Source of the DNA: JAXGPP01 sp040766885
Lineage (GTDB): Bacteria > Planctomycetota > Planctomycetia > Pirellulales > Thermoguttaceae
DNA length: 64,000 nucleotides
Direction of reading: 5' to 3'
NCBI GenBank assembly: GCA_040766885.1
Contig: JAXGPP010000009.1
Location: 186,001-250,000 of the forward strand
Part shown: one piece after another, positions 1-8,136 of the stretch
How positions within the stretch are numbered: position 1 is the stretch's first letter
How the letters are laid out: each line of letters opens with the position of its first letter
The notes under the pieces: generated by a model
The model's database searches: none
Told to the model about the DNA's origin: nothing
Seen by the model: the letters and a program-made list of their open reading frames with translations, nothing else
Position numbers and translations under genes: made by a program

Positions 1-1
1 T

Positions 2-133
2 GCCGCTTCGATGCCGCCGCTTCGTCCAGATTGGATCCCGCCACCCGACCCACCGCCAGATGCTCCCATCGTCAGGCCGCCGCATCCGCCGGGGGCACAG
101 CAACCGCATCCTAGTGTGCAACAGGCTGCGTAG
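2..133 (+). CDS. 3' end of a possible upstream gene with a proline-rich tail
   Basis: This frame is open from the window edge to a TAG at 131-133. It reads as a proline-rich tail containing PPLRPDWIPPPDPPPDAP. Such a tail could be the C-terminus of a secreted or RHS-type protein whose body lies outside the window. There is no domain to recognise, and compositional bias alone could give this reading, so it is a weak call. Confidence 0.25.
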   Translation, partial: AASMPPLRPDWIPPPDPPPDAPIVRPPHPPGAQQPHPSVQQAA

Positions 134-167
134 CGCGCTCACTCCACGCTATCAGGCAGGAGGTGAT

Positions 168-815
168 ATGAACTCGCTCGATCGCGGCATCGATGCCTCC
201 GCACGCGGCGATTTCAGAGCCGCAATCGAGGCGTGCACAGAGGCCATCAAGACAGGACAGCGATTGCCTCTGGCGTACCGCTATCGCGGTCATGCTTTCA
301 TGAAGATAGGAGATTGGGATCAAGCGATCGCGGACCTGACACGCGCGATCGACTTGGACCGCAGCGCTGCAAATCCGTTCGCCAATCGAGGGTACGCCTT
401 CTTGAGTACTGGCGACTACGCGAGAGCGATTTCCGACTACACCGAGGCCATCCGGATCAACCCCGCGGTAGGGAGTAACTACCTCTACCGCGGCCATGGC
501 TACTTGAAGATGGACGATTGGGAACTGGCCCTTGCAGATTTCATGCGCGCGACCGAGGTCGGCATGGATTCCGAGTACTTGACTGCCGAGAGCTATGCGG
601 CCCGTGGCTTCGTCCGCTTCTGGCAAACGGACGATTTTGGTCGGGCGATCGCCGACCTGGATGAGGCCCTTCGCCACGATCCAGCCAACGCGCACGTGTT
701 CTATTTTCGCGCTCAAGTCTACCAAGCTGTCGGCGAGGCGGATAAGGCGGAAGCGGACTTCACGGAGGCGAAGCGACTCGGCTACGTAGCCGAAGGTGAA
801 GAAGAGGTGGGATGA
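168..815 (+). CDS. TPR-repeat protein
   Basis: A 215-residue protein made almost entirely of 34-residue tetratricopeptide repeats (about five to six units, with motifs such as YRGHAFMKIGDWDQAIADLTRAI), a scaffold for protein-protein contacts. I chose the ATG at 168 because a perfect AGGAGGTGAT ribosome site (158-166) stands just before it. The same frame is open further upstream but has no such site and no TPR character there. No signal peptide is visible, unlike the two long TPR paralogues downstream. Its last 20 bases overlap the start of the truncated RHS frame, which looks like a recombination scar. The partner is unknown. Confidence 0.8.
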   Translation: MNSLDRGIDASARGDFRAAIEACTEAIKTGQRLPLAYRYRGHAFMKIGDWDQAIADLTRAIDLDRSAANPFANRGYAFLSTGDYARAISDYTEAIRINPAVGSNYLYRGHGYLKMDDWELALADFMRATEVGMDSEYLTAESYAARGFVRFWQTDDFGRAIADLDEALRHDPANAHVFYFRAQVYQAVGEADKAEADFTEAKRLGYVAEGEEEVG

Positions 816-2613
816 AGCACAGGACAGTTGGAGTACCGCCGACATCGCCGCCACCAACGACTACACGTTCGATGAGCTCGACCGGTTCGTCCGGGTAGAC
901 CAGTACGCAGCCGGCGGCAATGCCGTGGCGGAAAAGCGCGTCGGCTTCGCGTATAATGCGCCCGGGCAGTTCAGCACCATCAGCCGCTACGCCAACCTCG
1001 CGGGGACGCAGCTTGTGATCGCAAGCAGCTACTCCTACGACAGCGTCAATCGCCTCACGGGCCTGACGCACGCCAAGGGCCTCGTGACGCTGGCCGATTA
1101 CGACTGGACGTTCGACGACGCCGGCCGGGTGACCCAGTTCGTCTCACTCACGGACGGCACGGCCGACTACACCCATGATGTGACCGACCAGCTCACCGGC
1201 GCCGACTACAACTACCAGACCGACGAGGCCTACTCCTACGATTCCTCCGGCAACCGCACCAACACGGGTTACGTGACCGGCACGGGCAACCGGCTCATGT
1301 CCGACGGCACGTACAACTATGCCTATGACGCCGAAGGCAACCGCATCCGGCGGACGGCGATCGGCACCGGCGCGGTGACCGACTACACGTGGGACCATCG
1401 CAACCGTCTTACCGAAGTCGTCGAGCGCGCCGGCGTCGGCCAGCCCGCCACCCAGCGCGTCACTTACGCCTATGATCCCTACAATCGCCTCGTCACGCGC
1501 ACGGTGGATGCCGACGGCGACGGCCCGGCGGCGGCCACCGTCGCGAACTACATCCACGACGGAAACCAGATCGTCCTGGAGTTCGACGGCAGCGAAGCGG
1601 CCGATCTCGCGCACCGCTATCTCTGGGGTCCGGCCGTAGACCAGATCCTCGCCGACGAACAGGTCGCCAGCCCCGGCACGCCGGGCGGCGTCCTCTGGCC
1701 CCTGGCCGACAACCTGGGCACCGTCCGCGACCTGGCCCAGTACGACAGCCAGACCGACGCCACCACCGTGGCCAACCACCGCGTCTACGACGCCTTCGGC
1801 GAACTCCAGAGCGAGACCAACCCGGCCGTGGACCACCTCTTCGCCTACACCGCCCGCCTATTTGACGACGCCGCCGGCCTCCAATGGAACCTCAACCGCT
1901 GGTACGATCCGGCCGTCGGGCGGTGGCTGAGCGCCGATCCGATCGGGTTCGAGGCGGGGGACGCGAATCTGTACCGGTATGTGGGGAACGGCCCGGCGGC
2001 CTGGACCGATCCTACTGGTCTCGCTTCTCAAGATCCTCTCGACCCGCCGGAGGGCCCTGGCTCATCGATGGGCTCTGGTCCATTCGAAGACGTGAACCCT
2101 GACATCCAGTTCGATGAGATGAAGGAGCATCTTGACAAGCTCGAGGAGACCGCCAGGGATTTTGTCAAGGAGATCGCGAAGGAGTTGGGGATCTACCTAA
2201 TTCCGAGCCTTGAGGCATATGTGACAAAGGACGAGACAGACTCGCCTCCTCGCGATCCCGACTACACGATTGACACTGGCCAGGTGCTGATCACGGGAAT
2301 GCACGATTTCAACATCGATTGGAAAAACCTCCGTCTGGCATACACGACGGTCGGCGAAGCACAGGGCGCTTTCTACCTACCCGGCTTCGGCTATGATCTC
2401 TCGTTCGAATTCGCTCCTCTTAAGCCGCCGGACTATGGAGAGATGATTCAACTGCCGGCACTGAAGGCCGTTCTGGGCAATCCTAAGGCGGCTGCGGAGG
2501 AATTGTGGCGACAAGTGGAAGAAATGCCGGAAAGGTTCGACGATTTTATCGAGAGCGCTGAGGAAATGCGGGACAAGGTCCGGTGGGGATTTGGGCTGGA
2601 AATCAACTGGTAG
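796..2613 (+). CDS. 5'-truncated RHS/YD-repeat protein with variable C-terminal tip
   Basis: The frame encodes RHS/YD repeats (for example YDSVNRLTGLTHAKG and YDAEGNRIRRTAIG) and ends in the RHS core signature: a DPIGFEAGDANLYRYVGN segment from about residue 381 and DPTG at about 405. Residues ~409-605 form a non-repetitive tip, the position where RHS proteins carry a polymorphic toxin. I recognise no nuclease or deaminase motif in it. Full-length RHS proteins are usually well over 1000 residues with an export region. Here the N-terminal part is missing, and the reading begins with a GTG inside the end of the preceding TPR gene. It is therefore probably a displaced core-plus-tip rather than an exported protein. 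The TPR gene at 2647 follows after 33 bp. Confidence 0.75.
   Translation: MKKRWDEAQDSWSTADIAATNDYTFDELDRFVRVDQYAAGGNAVAEKRVGFAYNAPGQFSTISRYANLAGTQLVIASSYSYDSVNRLTGLTHAKGLVTLADYDWTFDDAGRVTQFVSLTDGTADYTHDVTDQLTGADYNYQTDEAYSYDSSGNRTNTGYVTGTGNRLMSDGTYNYAYDAEGNRIRRTAIGTGAVTDYTWDHRNRLTEVVERAGVGQPATQRVTYAYDPYNRLVTRTVDADGDGPAAATVANYIHDGNQIVLEFDGSEAADLAHRYLWGPAVDQILADEQVASPGTPGGVLWPLADNLGTVRDLAQYDSQTDATTVANHRVYDAFGELQSETNPAVDHLFAYTARLFDDAAGLQWNLNRWYDPAVGRWLSADPIGFEAGDANLYRYVGNGPAAWTDPTGLASQDPLDPPEGPGSSMGSGPFEDVNPDIQFDEMKEHLDKLEETARDFVKEIAKELGIYLIPSLEAYVTKDETDSPPRDPDYTIDTGQVLITGMHDFNIDWKNLRLAYTTVGEAQGAFYLPGFGYDLSFEFAPLKPPDYGEMIQLPALKAVLGNPKAAAEELWRQVEEMPERFDDFIESAEEMRDKVRWGFGLEINW
849..1003 (+). repeat. 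155-bp direct repeat, copy A (inside the RHS gene)
   Basis: This segment is base-for-base identical to 10139-10293 and is related to 6206-6340. Its left edge coincides with the point where recognisable RHS sequence starts in this copy. Confidence 0.9.
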
Positions 2614-2646
2614 CCAGCGAATAGCGGATTATAAACGGAGCTCAAC

Positions 2647-4626
2647 ATGTTAGGAAGGCGTCATGCCGCTGCGAGTTGTGTTTCGGTTATTATCGCGGTC
2701 ATGCTTCCGGTGGCGAGTGCCGGCGATGAAACGGCATTCGATCGCGGGATGCAGGCCCTGGAGAAGGCCGATTACAAGACCGCCGTCCGCGAGTTCACGC
2801 GGGCCCTGGAGACCGACCCGGGCTCGAGCGACGCCGCGTACCAGCGCGGCGTGGCTCAAGGCAGGGCCGGCGATCTCGACCGCGCGATCGCCGATTTCAC
2901 GCGGGCGATCCAACTCGCCAAGCAGCCGGCCCGCGCCTACTGGGCCCGTGGATTGGCGTTTCGCAAGCAAGGCAACTTGCAGAAGGCCATGGAGGACTAC
3001 TCGGAAGCCATTCGAATTCAACCGGACATGAAGGAAGCCTATTCTAACCGCGGCAACTTGTATTTGGATTGTGGCGGCGTCGATCAAGCATTGGATGACT
3101 TCAACGAGGCGCTACGGATCGACCCCGAACTGTACGAGGCCTTGATCGGTCGCGCGAGAGCTTATCATGACAAGCGCGATTACGGCCGCGCGCTGGCGGA
3201 TTGCGCCGCCGGAATCCAACTGAAGCCCGATCAGATCGAAGGGCACCTGACCCAGGCTCGTGTGCACTTCTCCGCAACTCAGTTCGACGAAGCGGCGGCC
3301 GCGGCCGAGAAGGCGATCACGCTGCAACCGGCCAATCCGCTCGGGCACCTGGAACGCGCCCGCGCGTACTTCGCCCAGGGCCGATTTGACGAAGCGATCC
3401 GCAGCGCCGATCGCTGCTTGGCGCTGGAACCATCATTGAGCTATGCCTACCGGATCCGCGCCGAGTGTTTTCTGCGGACGGGACAGTGCGACACCGCCAT
3501 CACCGACCTGACGCGGTTTCTCAAGTTCCATCCGCGCGATGCGGGCGCCTACGCCAACCGGGCGCAGGCGCGACTCAAGACGGGCGATCTGCCCGGCGCG
3601 GCGGCGGACCAACTGACGGCGATCGAGAACGACAAGACCCTCGCCGCCAAGGCCGCGTCGTGGGGCAATGTCTGCCTGGAGAACAAGTTTCCGGACCTGG
3701 CGGTGCGGTTCTACACCAAGGCGGTGGAGGCCGGGCTGGCCACCGCACGCGACTACCGCCAACTCGGCGCCGCCCGCTGCCGATTGCAGGACTGGATTAC
3801 GGCGATCGCCGATCTGGACGAGGCGATCCGCCTCGATCCGAACGACGCGGCGTCCTTCTATCACCGTGGCGTGGCGCGATATCGGCTCGGGGAATTCAGC
3901 GAGGCCATCGAGGATCTGTCCGAAGCCATCCGCCTCGACCCGGCCCATGCCGGCGCATACCAGGCCCGCGGCGGCGCGCGCCTTGCGCTGCACGACCTCG
4001 ACGGCGCGCTGGCCGACACCGAGCAGTCGCTGGCGCTCGACCCTAGAAACGCGGAAGCCCAAATGAATCTGGCCCAGTTGCATAAGGCCCGCGCGGAGAT
4101 CGACGCAGCGCTGGCCAGTTGCGACAAGGCGATTGCGTTGTATAGCGGCCATGCCGACTGGCTCGCCTATCGCGCGGGACTACTCTGCGAGCTGTCGCGC
4201 TGGGACGCGGCGCTGGCCGACCTCGATCGCGCGATCGCCCTCCGCCCCGACGACGCGCAATACTATGTCCTCCGCGGCCAGGTTCGCATCCAGCGCGATA
4301 GACCCGCCTCGGAGAACGCCACGGGTGTATTGCCCGCCGACTTTGCTCAAGCGGACATCGAACTTGCCATCCGCGACTTGACCACCGCTCTGCGGCTCGA
4401 TCCCAATAACCAGGTCGCGCGGCTCGCCCGCGGCGCAGCTTACGTGGCTACGGACCGGCCCGACGAAGCGATCGCCGACGCAACGTCGCTCCTCGAGCTC
4501 GATCCGAACTCCCTCAAGGCACTGCAAATCCGGGCGATGGCCTACGCCGCCAAGGGGCAACGCGAGGAGTCACAGAGGGACCTAGACCGCGCACGCGCAC
4601 TCAGCCAGCCCAGCACAGACCGATAA
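2647..4626 (+). CDS. secreted TPR-repeat protein (long paralogue 1)
   Basis: A 659-residue protein with an N-terminal signal peptide (hydrophobic SVIIAVMLPVASAG around residues 13-26) followed by tandem TPR units to the end, so it probably acts outside the cytoplasm as a binding scaffold. A GGAG at 2637-2640 supports the ATG at 2647. It is a close paralogue of the gene at 8137-10113: both begin the mature part with a PFDRGM/AFDRGM motif, and the 3' parts share long identical DNA, for example 4156-4280. Its place directly after the RHS tip would fit an immunity or chaperone role, but no known immunity family is visible. Confidence 0.85.
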   Translation: MLGRRHAAASCVSVIIAVMLPVASAGDETAFDRGMQALEKADYKTAVREFTRALETDPGSSDAAYQRGVAQGRAGDLDRAIADFTRAIQLAKQPARAYWARGLAFRKQGNLQKAMEDYSEAIRIQPDMKEAYSNRGNLYLDCGGVDQALDDFNEALRIDPELYEALIGRARAYHDKRDYGRALADCAAGIQLKPDQIEGHLTQARVHFSATQFDEAAAAAEKAITLQPANPLGHLERARAYFAQGRFDEAIRSADRCLALEPSLSYAYRIRAECFLRTGQCDTAITDLTRFLKFHPRDAGAYANRAQARLKTGDLPGAAADQLTAIENDKTLAAKAASWGNVCLENKFPDLAVRFYTKAVEAGLATARDYRQLGAARCRLQDWITAIADLDEAIRLDPNDAASFYHRGVARYRLGEFSEAIEDLSEAIRLDPAHAGAYQARGGARLALHDLDGALADTEQSLALDPRNAEAQMNLAQLHKARAEIDAALASCDKAIALYSGHADWLAYRAGLLCELSRWDAALADLDRAIALRPDDAQYYVLRGQVRIQRDRPASENATGVLPADFAQADIELAIRDLTTALRLDPNNQVARLARGAAYVATDRPDEAIADATSLLELDPNSLKALQIRAMAYAAKGQREESQRDLDRARALSQPSTDR

Positions 4627-4687
4627 CACGCGAATCCAAACCGGCACCCGAAGAGGTTCGGTGAGTCACCCGCCCGAAGTGATCCCC

Positions 4688-5228
4688 ATGGATAATCCAG
4701 AAGAGACGTCCACCGGGGCCCCGACCCTTTTGCCCCCGGCCGAAGCGTTCGGTCGAGCGCAACGCTCGCCCTGGGCCACGATCCGCATGGTGCTCGCCGC
4801 GCTCTTGGGCAGCGTGGCGGTGTGGGTTGTGTCGTTCATCGCTCTGGCAACTCCGGTTCGCATATTTCCCGACCCTGGTGCCGTTTCGAAATACACCGAG
4901 ACCCTCAAGCACCTGGTGCACGGCTCGGCATCCGCCGATGAGGAATTGATCACCCTTTCGCTGCTGACGGTGTGGTCAATTATCTGGGGCTGCTTCCTGG
5001 CGGCCCTCACGGCGCCGGCTCGGCGGCCGGAACTGCTGCGGTTGACGAGCGCCTGCGCACTGTTCTGCCTTGTAAGCTGGCTGGTCGGCGTACTATTTTT
5101 TGCGGCACATGTTTCACGGGCAGACCGAGGAGTGGTTTCACGTCCTCTATCCCGTCGTCGTCACCGGCGCGATCTCCTTCTTGCTGGCAGCGCTGTGGCC
5201 CCGAACGGCCGCCCCGTCCCCCGAATGA
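4688..5228 (+). pseudogene. multi-pass membrane protein broken by a frameshift in a T6 run
   Basis: From ATG 4688 the first frame encodes a hydrophilic start and three likely transmembrane helices (around VLAALLGSVAVWVVSFIAL, LLTVWSIIWGCFLAAL and CALFCLVSWLVGVLFF). After the T6 run at 5096-5101 the first frame turns into arginine-rich nonsense. The +1 frame instead continues sensibly with a fourth helix (LYPVVVTGAISFLLAALW) and stops at TGA 5226-5228. Removing one T restores a single protein of about 180 residues. It could be a real mutation, slippage-regulated expression or a sequencing error. A GTG at 4661 is an alternative start. No family was recognised. Confidence 0.6.
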
Positions 5229-5452
5229 TCTGTCAAGTGTCAAGAGTTGACCCCACACAGGCCCCGCCCACTCGGTGCGGAGGCTGTCGAAGCGATTTCT
5301 TACTCCCGGTATCGCTCATGAGTGACATCACCCTGCCTCTCTGGAACGCGCCAGAGACCGACGTACTGCCAGAGTTTCAATTGTCTTTCGGTCATACTCT
5401 TTGCCAGTTGAACACCCTCGTTCAAGAACCGCGATAGTGGGCACGAACTCCC

Positions 5453-5941
5453 ATGGAAGCGGAACAGACACTTGCGGGCATGAGGAACGATGTCGATGGC
5501 TTGCTGAGGATACTATCGACTTTGGTCGAGTGCGAATGCGTACGAGAAACTGTGGCGCGCCTTGAGAATCTCCGCGACACGTTGAAGGTCTTGCCTGGCG
5601 ACGCACGCAACCTCATTGAGAGCGTTGCGACTGAGTTCTGTGCCATTCTGGTTGAAAATCGCCCCATGGTACACGAGGCCTGGCAGGTTGCGTGCAAGGA
5701 GGGGATTCTTCAAATCTGCGAAGACGGCTTGGCGTTCTATGCCGCGATTCGCAGTAATCGCGGGCTTCGTTCCGACGAACTCGCATGTCTGGCCACGGTG
5801 GAACGACAGCACAAGATCGCGACCGACGAACTCAGGGCCGCTCGCGGCGAGTTCCTGAGGCGGGCCAATGACCTGGGATTACTTGAGGAGACTGATCGGG
5901 AGTCAAGCCGAAACTGGGGTGAGCCCGACGTCTGGCAGTAG
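5453..5941 (+). CDS. hypothetical helical protein
   Basis: A 162-residue, mostly helical and acidic protein with leucine-rich heptad-like stretches (RLENLRDTLKVL; ATDELRAARGEFLRRANDLGLL), without signal peptide or membrane segment, so probably cytoplasmic. No family was recognised. It lies between the broken membrane gene and the RHS remnant at 6206. Small genes in this position of RHS loci are often immunity or orphan-tip genes, but nothing in the sequence proves that here. No strong ribosome site precedes the ATG, so the start is uncertain. Confidence 0.5.
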   Translation: MEAEQTLAGMRNDVDGLLRILSTLVECECVRETVARLENLRDTLKVLPGDARNLIESVATEFCAILVENRPMVHEAWQVACKEGILQICEDGLAFYAAIRSNRGLRSDELACLATVERQHKIATDELRAARGEFLRRANDLGLLEETDRESSRNWGEPDVWQ

Positions 5942-6205
5942 TCATTGCCGGCAACGATCGAACCGAGTCTATGACATCGCCACTCGCAAGGAGGTGATGG
6001 CGATAAATGACTCCGCCGCGATCAATGCGTCGTCTTCGGCAGTGACTCGTCGATCGTCATCGTGGCCGGTCGGCGCCAACGTGGGGTACCAGTCCGCGGA
6101 CAACAGCCGCCGAAGAGGGGCGTAGTCAAGTTCTATCGCGTTGATCCGTGATTCATCTCGCGTGCCATCGTGAGAACAAAACAAGGATCCGTCTTGCCCC
6201 TGCCA

Positions 6206-6340
6206 CCGGCGGCAATGCCGTGGCGGAAGAACGCCTCGGCTTCGCATATAATGCGCTCGAGCAGTTCAGCACCATCAGCCGCTACGCCAAGCTCGCCGGG
6301 ACGCAGCTTGTGGTCACGAGCAGCTACTCCTGCAACAACG
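6206..6340 (+). pseudogene. diverged RHS remnant (copy C)
   Basis: About 135 bp align with 910-1045 of the RHS gene with scattered substitutions; both encode NAVAE, LGFAYNA / VGFAYNA and FSTISRYA segments. The frame ends at a TGA just after the similarity stops. It is too short to function and is best read as a leftover from recombination. The rest of the 440-bp gap (5942-6381) shows no convincing gene. Confidence 0.85.
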
Positions 6341-6381
6341 GTTGAGACGCAACCAGGGAGCTTCCGACCAGGACATACAAC

Positions 6382-7602
6382 ATGCGCGCGCACAGCGTTT
6401 GGTTGGCTGCCCTGCTGCTGAGCATTCTCGGCCAGGCCGGCTGTGGTGGCTACACCAAGGTTCAGGCCGACATCGCTCGGGAAAGGGCTATCAAGAACCG
6501 CAAAGCGGCGTACGCGGCATATGATCGAGGAGAGAAGGCAGCCTGCGAAGGCAGAAATGACGAAGCGGTCACCGAGTTCGAGAATGCGGTCCGGTTGCAC
6601 CCCAATTACTACCCCGCCCACGCATTTCTTGCTTGGATCTACGCTACCTGCCCGGAGAGAAAATGGCGAAACGGCGCCCAGGCACTGGAGCATGCCACGG
6701 AAGCCGTCCGGTTGTTTGAAATAGCCTACCCCGACCCGGCCGATCGTGCCCGAAACGACTGGGCCTTGCTGGCGTCCCTGGCCGCCGCCCACGCGGAATC
6801 ACGCGATTTTGACGGCGCGGTCCGCTTGCAGACCGAGGCAATACAGGCGGACGCCGAGAAGCTGGAAAGAACGGACCTGATCCTCCAGACCTGCCGCGCC
6901 CTGTACGAGTCACGAACGCCGCTGCAGACCACGGCCACCTCTCCGGCAGAGCTAAGCCTGAATTGGGCGCAGCAGGCTCTCGAAAGCCTTCCAGCCTCCG
7001 ATCCGCAATTCTCTCAGAAGATCGAGGCGCTGAAAGCGCGGATTGAACTTGCCCGCAAGGAAGCCGCAAAGCGGCTCGACGCGACCAACGCGGCTTTCGA
7101 CCGCGGCGCCGAACTCGCCCGCCAGGGGAAGTATCGTGAGGCAATCGAGCAGTTTCACTTGGCGCTTCGCGAACGGGAAGACAACTACCCCGCCCATTCG
7201 TTGTTGGCATGGATTCACGCGACCTGTCCCGACGAGGCATACCTTGATGGTCGCGCCGCCCTGCGCCATGCTGCCGAGGCGTTGCGACTGTTCGACGACT
7301 CCGAACCGACGCCCGCCGACCGAGCCGAAGTCGGATGGATGTTCCCGGCCTACCTGGCCGCGGCTCACGCGCGCCTCGGCGACTTCGAGAGCGCCGTCGA
7401 GTTGCAGACCAAAGCCATCGAGGCAGCAAAACTCAATCCGGACGACCAGGAGGGAGTATTGCTGAGGCTGCGTGCCTGCCTGGCGCTCTACCGATCCCGG
7501 CAGGCCCTGGAAACGACCGCCATTTCAGCGACGGCACTCAGGCCTGAATGGGCCCGGCAAATCCTCGACAGCCGTTCGGCCGCCGCTCCTTCACGCCCGT
7601 AG
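6382..7602 (+). CDS. TPR-like protein with internal duplication, probable lipoprotein
   Basis: A 406-residue protein. The N-terminus is a hydrophobic signal ending in ILGQAGCGG, a plausible but imperfect lipobox (Gln at -3), so membrane anchoring is likely rather than certain. The body is two copies of one unit: residues ~45-200 and ~235-400 both carry AAFDRG/AAYDRG, a YPAH-x-LAWI-x-ATCP motif, a paired helix ending EA-x-RLF, and an AAAHA-x-x-x-DF element. This is a TPR/SEL1-like helical architecture. It differs from the two long TPR paralogues around it and starts 41 bp after the RHS remnant. The following membrane gene begins 6 bp after its stop, so the two are probably cotranscribed. Confidence 0.75.
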   Translation: MRAHSVWLAALLLSILGQAGCGGYTKVQADIARERAIKNRKAAYAAYDRGEKAACEGRNDEAVTEFENAVRLHPNYYPAHAFLAWIYATCPERKWRNGAQALEHATEAVRLFEIAYPDPADRARNDWALLASLAAAHAESRDFDGAVRLQTEAIQADAEKLERTDLILQTCRALYESRTPLQTTATSPAELSLNWAQQALESLPASDPQFSQKIEALKARIELARKEAAKRLDATNAAFDRGAELARQGKYREAIEQFHLALREREDNYPAHSLLAWIHATCPDEAYLDGRAALRHAAEALRLFDDSEPTPADRAEVGWMFPAYLAAAHARLGDFESAVELQTKAIEAAKLNPDDQEGVLLRLRACLALYRSRQALETTAISATALRPEWARQILDSRSAAAPSRP

Positions 7603-7608
7603 TACGCC

Positions 7609-7971
7609 ATGCAAACCGACGCTCCGAATCCTTACGCCCCACCCGTAGCTCCGGGTACTCCTTCGGCGCGGAGGAATTCAATCGTTGACATCGTTGGAGC
7701 CCTCGTGATGCTTGTCGCCTCGATCATGCTGGTGCTCCTGGTCCTCGACGGCACTGTAATGCTCTACTACATCGCCGAAGGCCAGTTCGACGTCGGAGCC
7801 GCTTCGCGCACGCGGGCTATCGCCGGCGATATCCTCGGCGTGGCAGGCACTAGCGCCCTGATAGTCTCGGCCCTGGCGGTCTTCCGCCGCCGGTGGCGCA
7901 TCGTGGCCTGGACGGTCCCGACTGCCCTCGCTCTTGTCACAGTCGCGGTCCTGCTCGTCGTCCTCGCCTGA
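7609..7971 (+). CDS. small three-helix membrane protein with NPYAPP motif
   Basis: A 120-residue protein with a short polar N-terminus (NPYAPPVAP), a pattern common in small planctomycete membrane proteins. It has hydrophobic helices around residues 27-48, 70-90 and 98-119. The function is unknown. It sits 6 bp downstream of the TPR lipoprotein-like gene and is probably cotranscribed with it. Confidence 0.7.
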   Translation: MQTDAPNPYAPPVAPGTPSARRNSIVDIVGALVMLVASIMLVLLVLDGTVMLYYIAEGQFDVGAASRTRAIAGDILGVAGTSALIVSALAVFRRRWRIVAWTVPTALALVTVAVLLVVLA

Positions 7972-8136
7972 TCGGGTTACACTAAGATCGCCTCCTGTTG
8001 AATGTCAGGTTGATGGTGCAAAAAGGGCCGCCAACGCGAGCTCGGCTTCAGGGGAAAGGGAAGGGGTTATCAGACTGAACAGCAATAGTACACGCATCGA
8101 CTGGCCGATCATCGAATCCTGGAAATGGAGTTCGCT

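Noticed and set aside
5997..6125. A 42-codon frame after AAGGAGG
   Set aside because: The spacing of 2 bp to the ATG is too short, and the peptide (Ser/Arg-rich, no motif) overlaps a degraded region.
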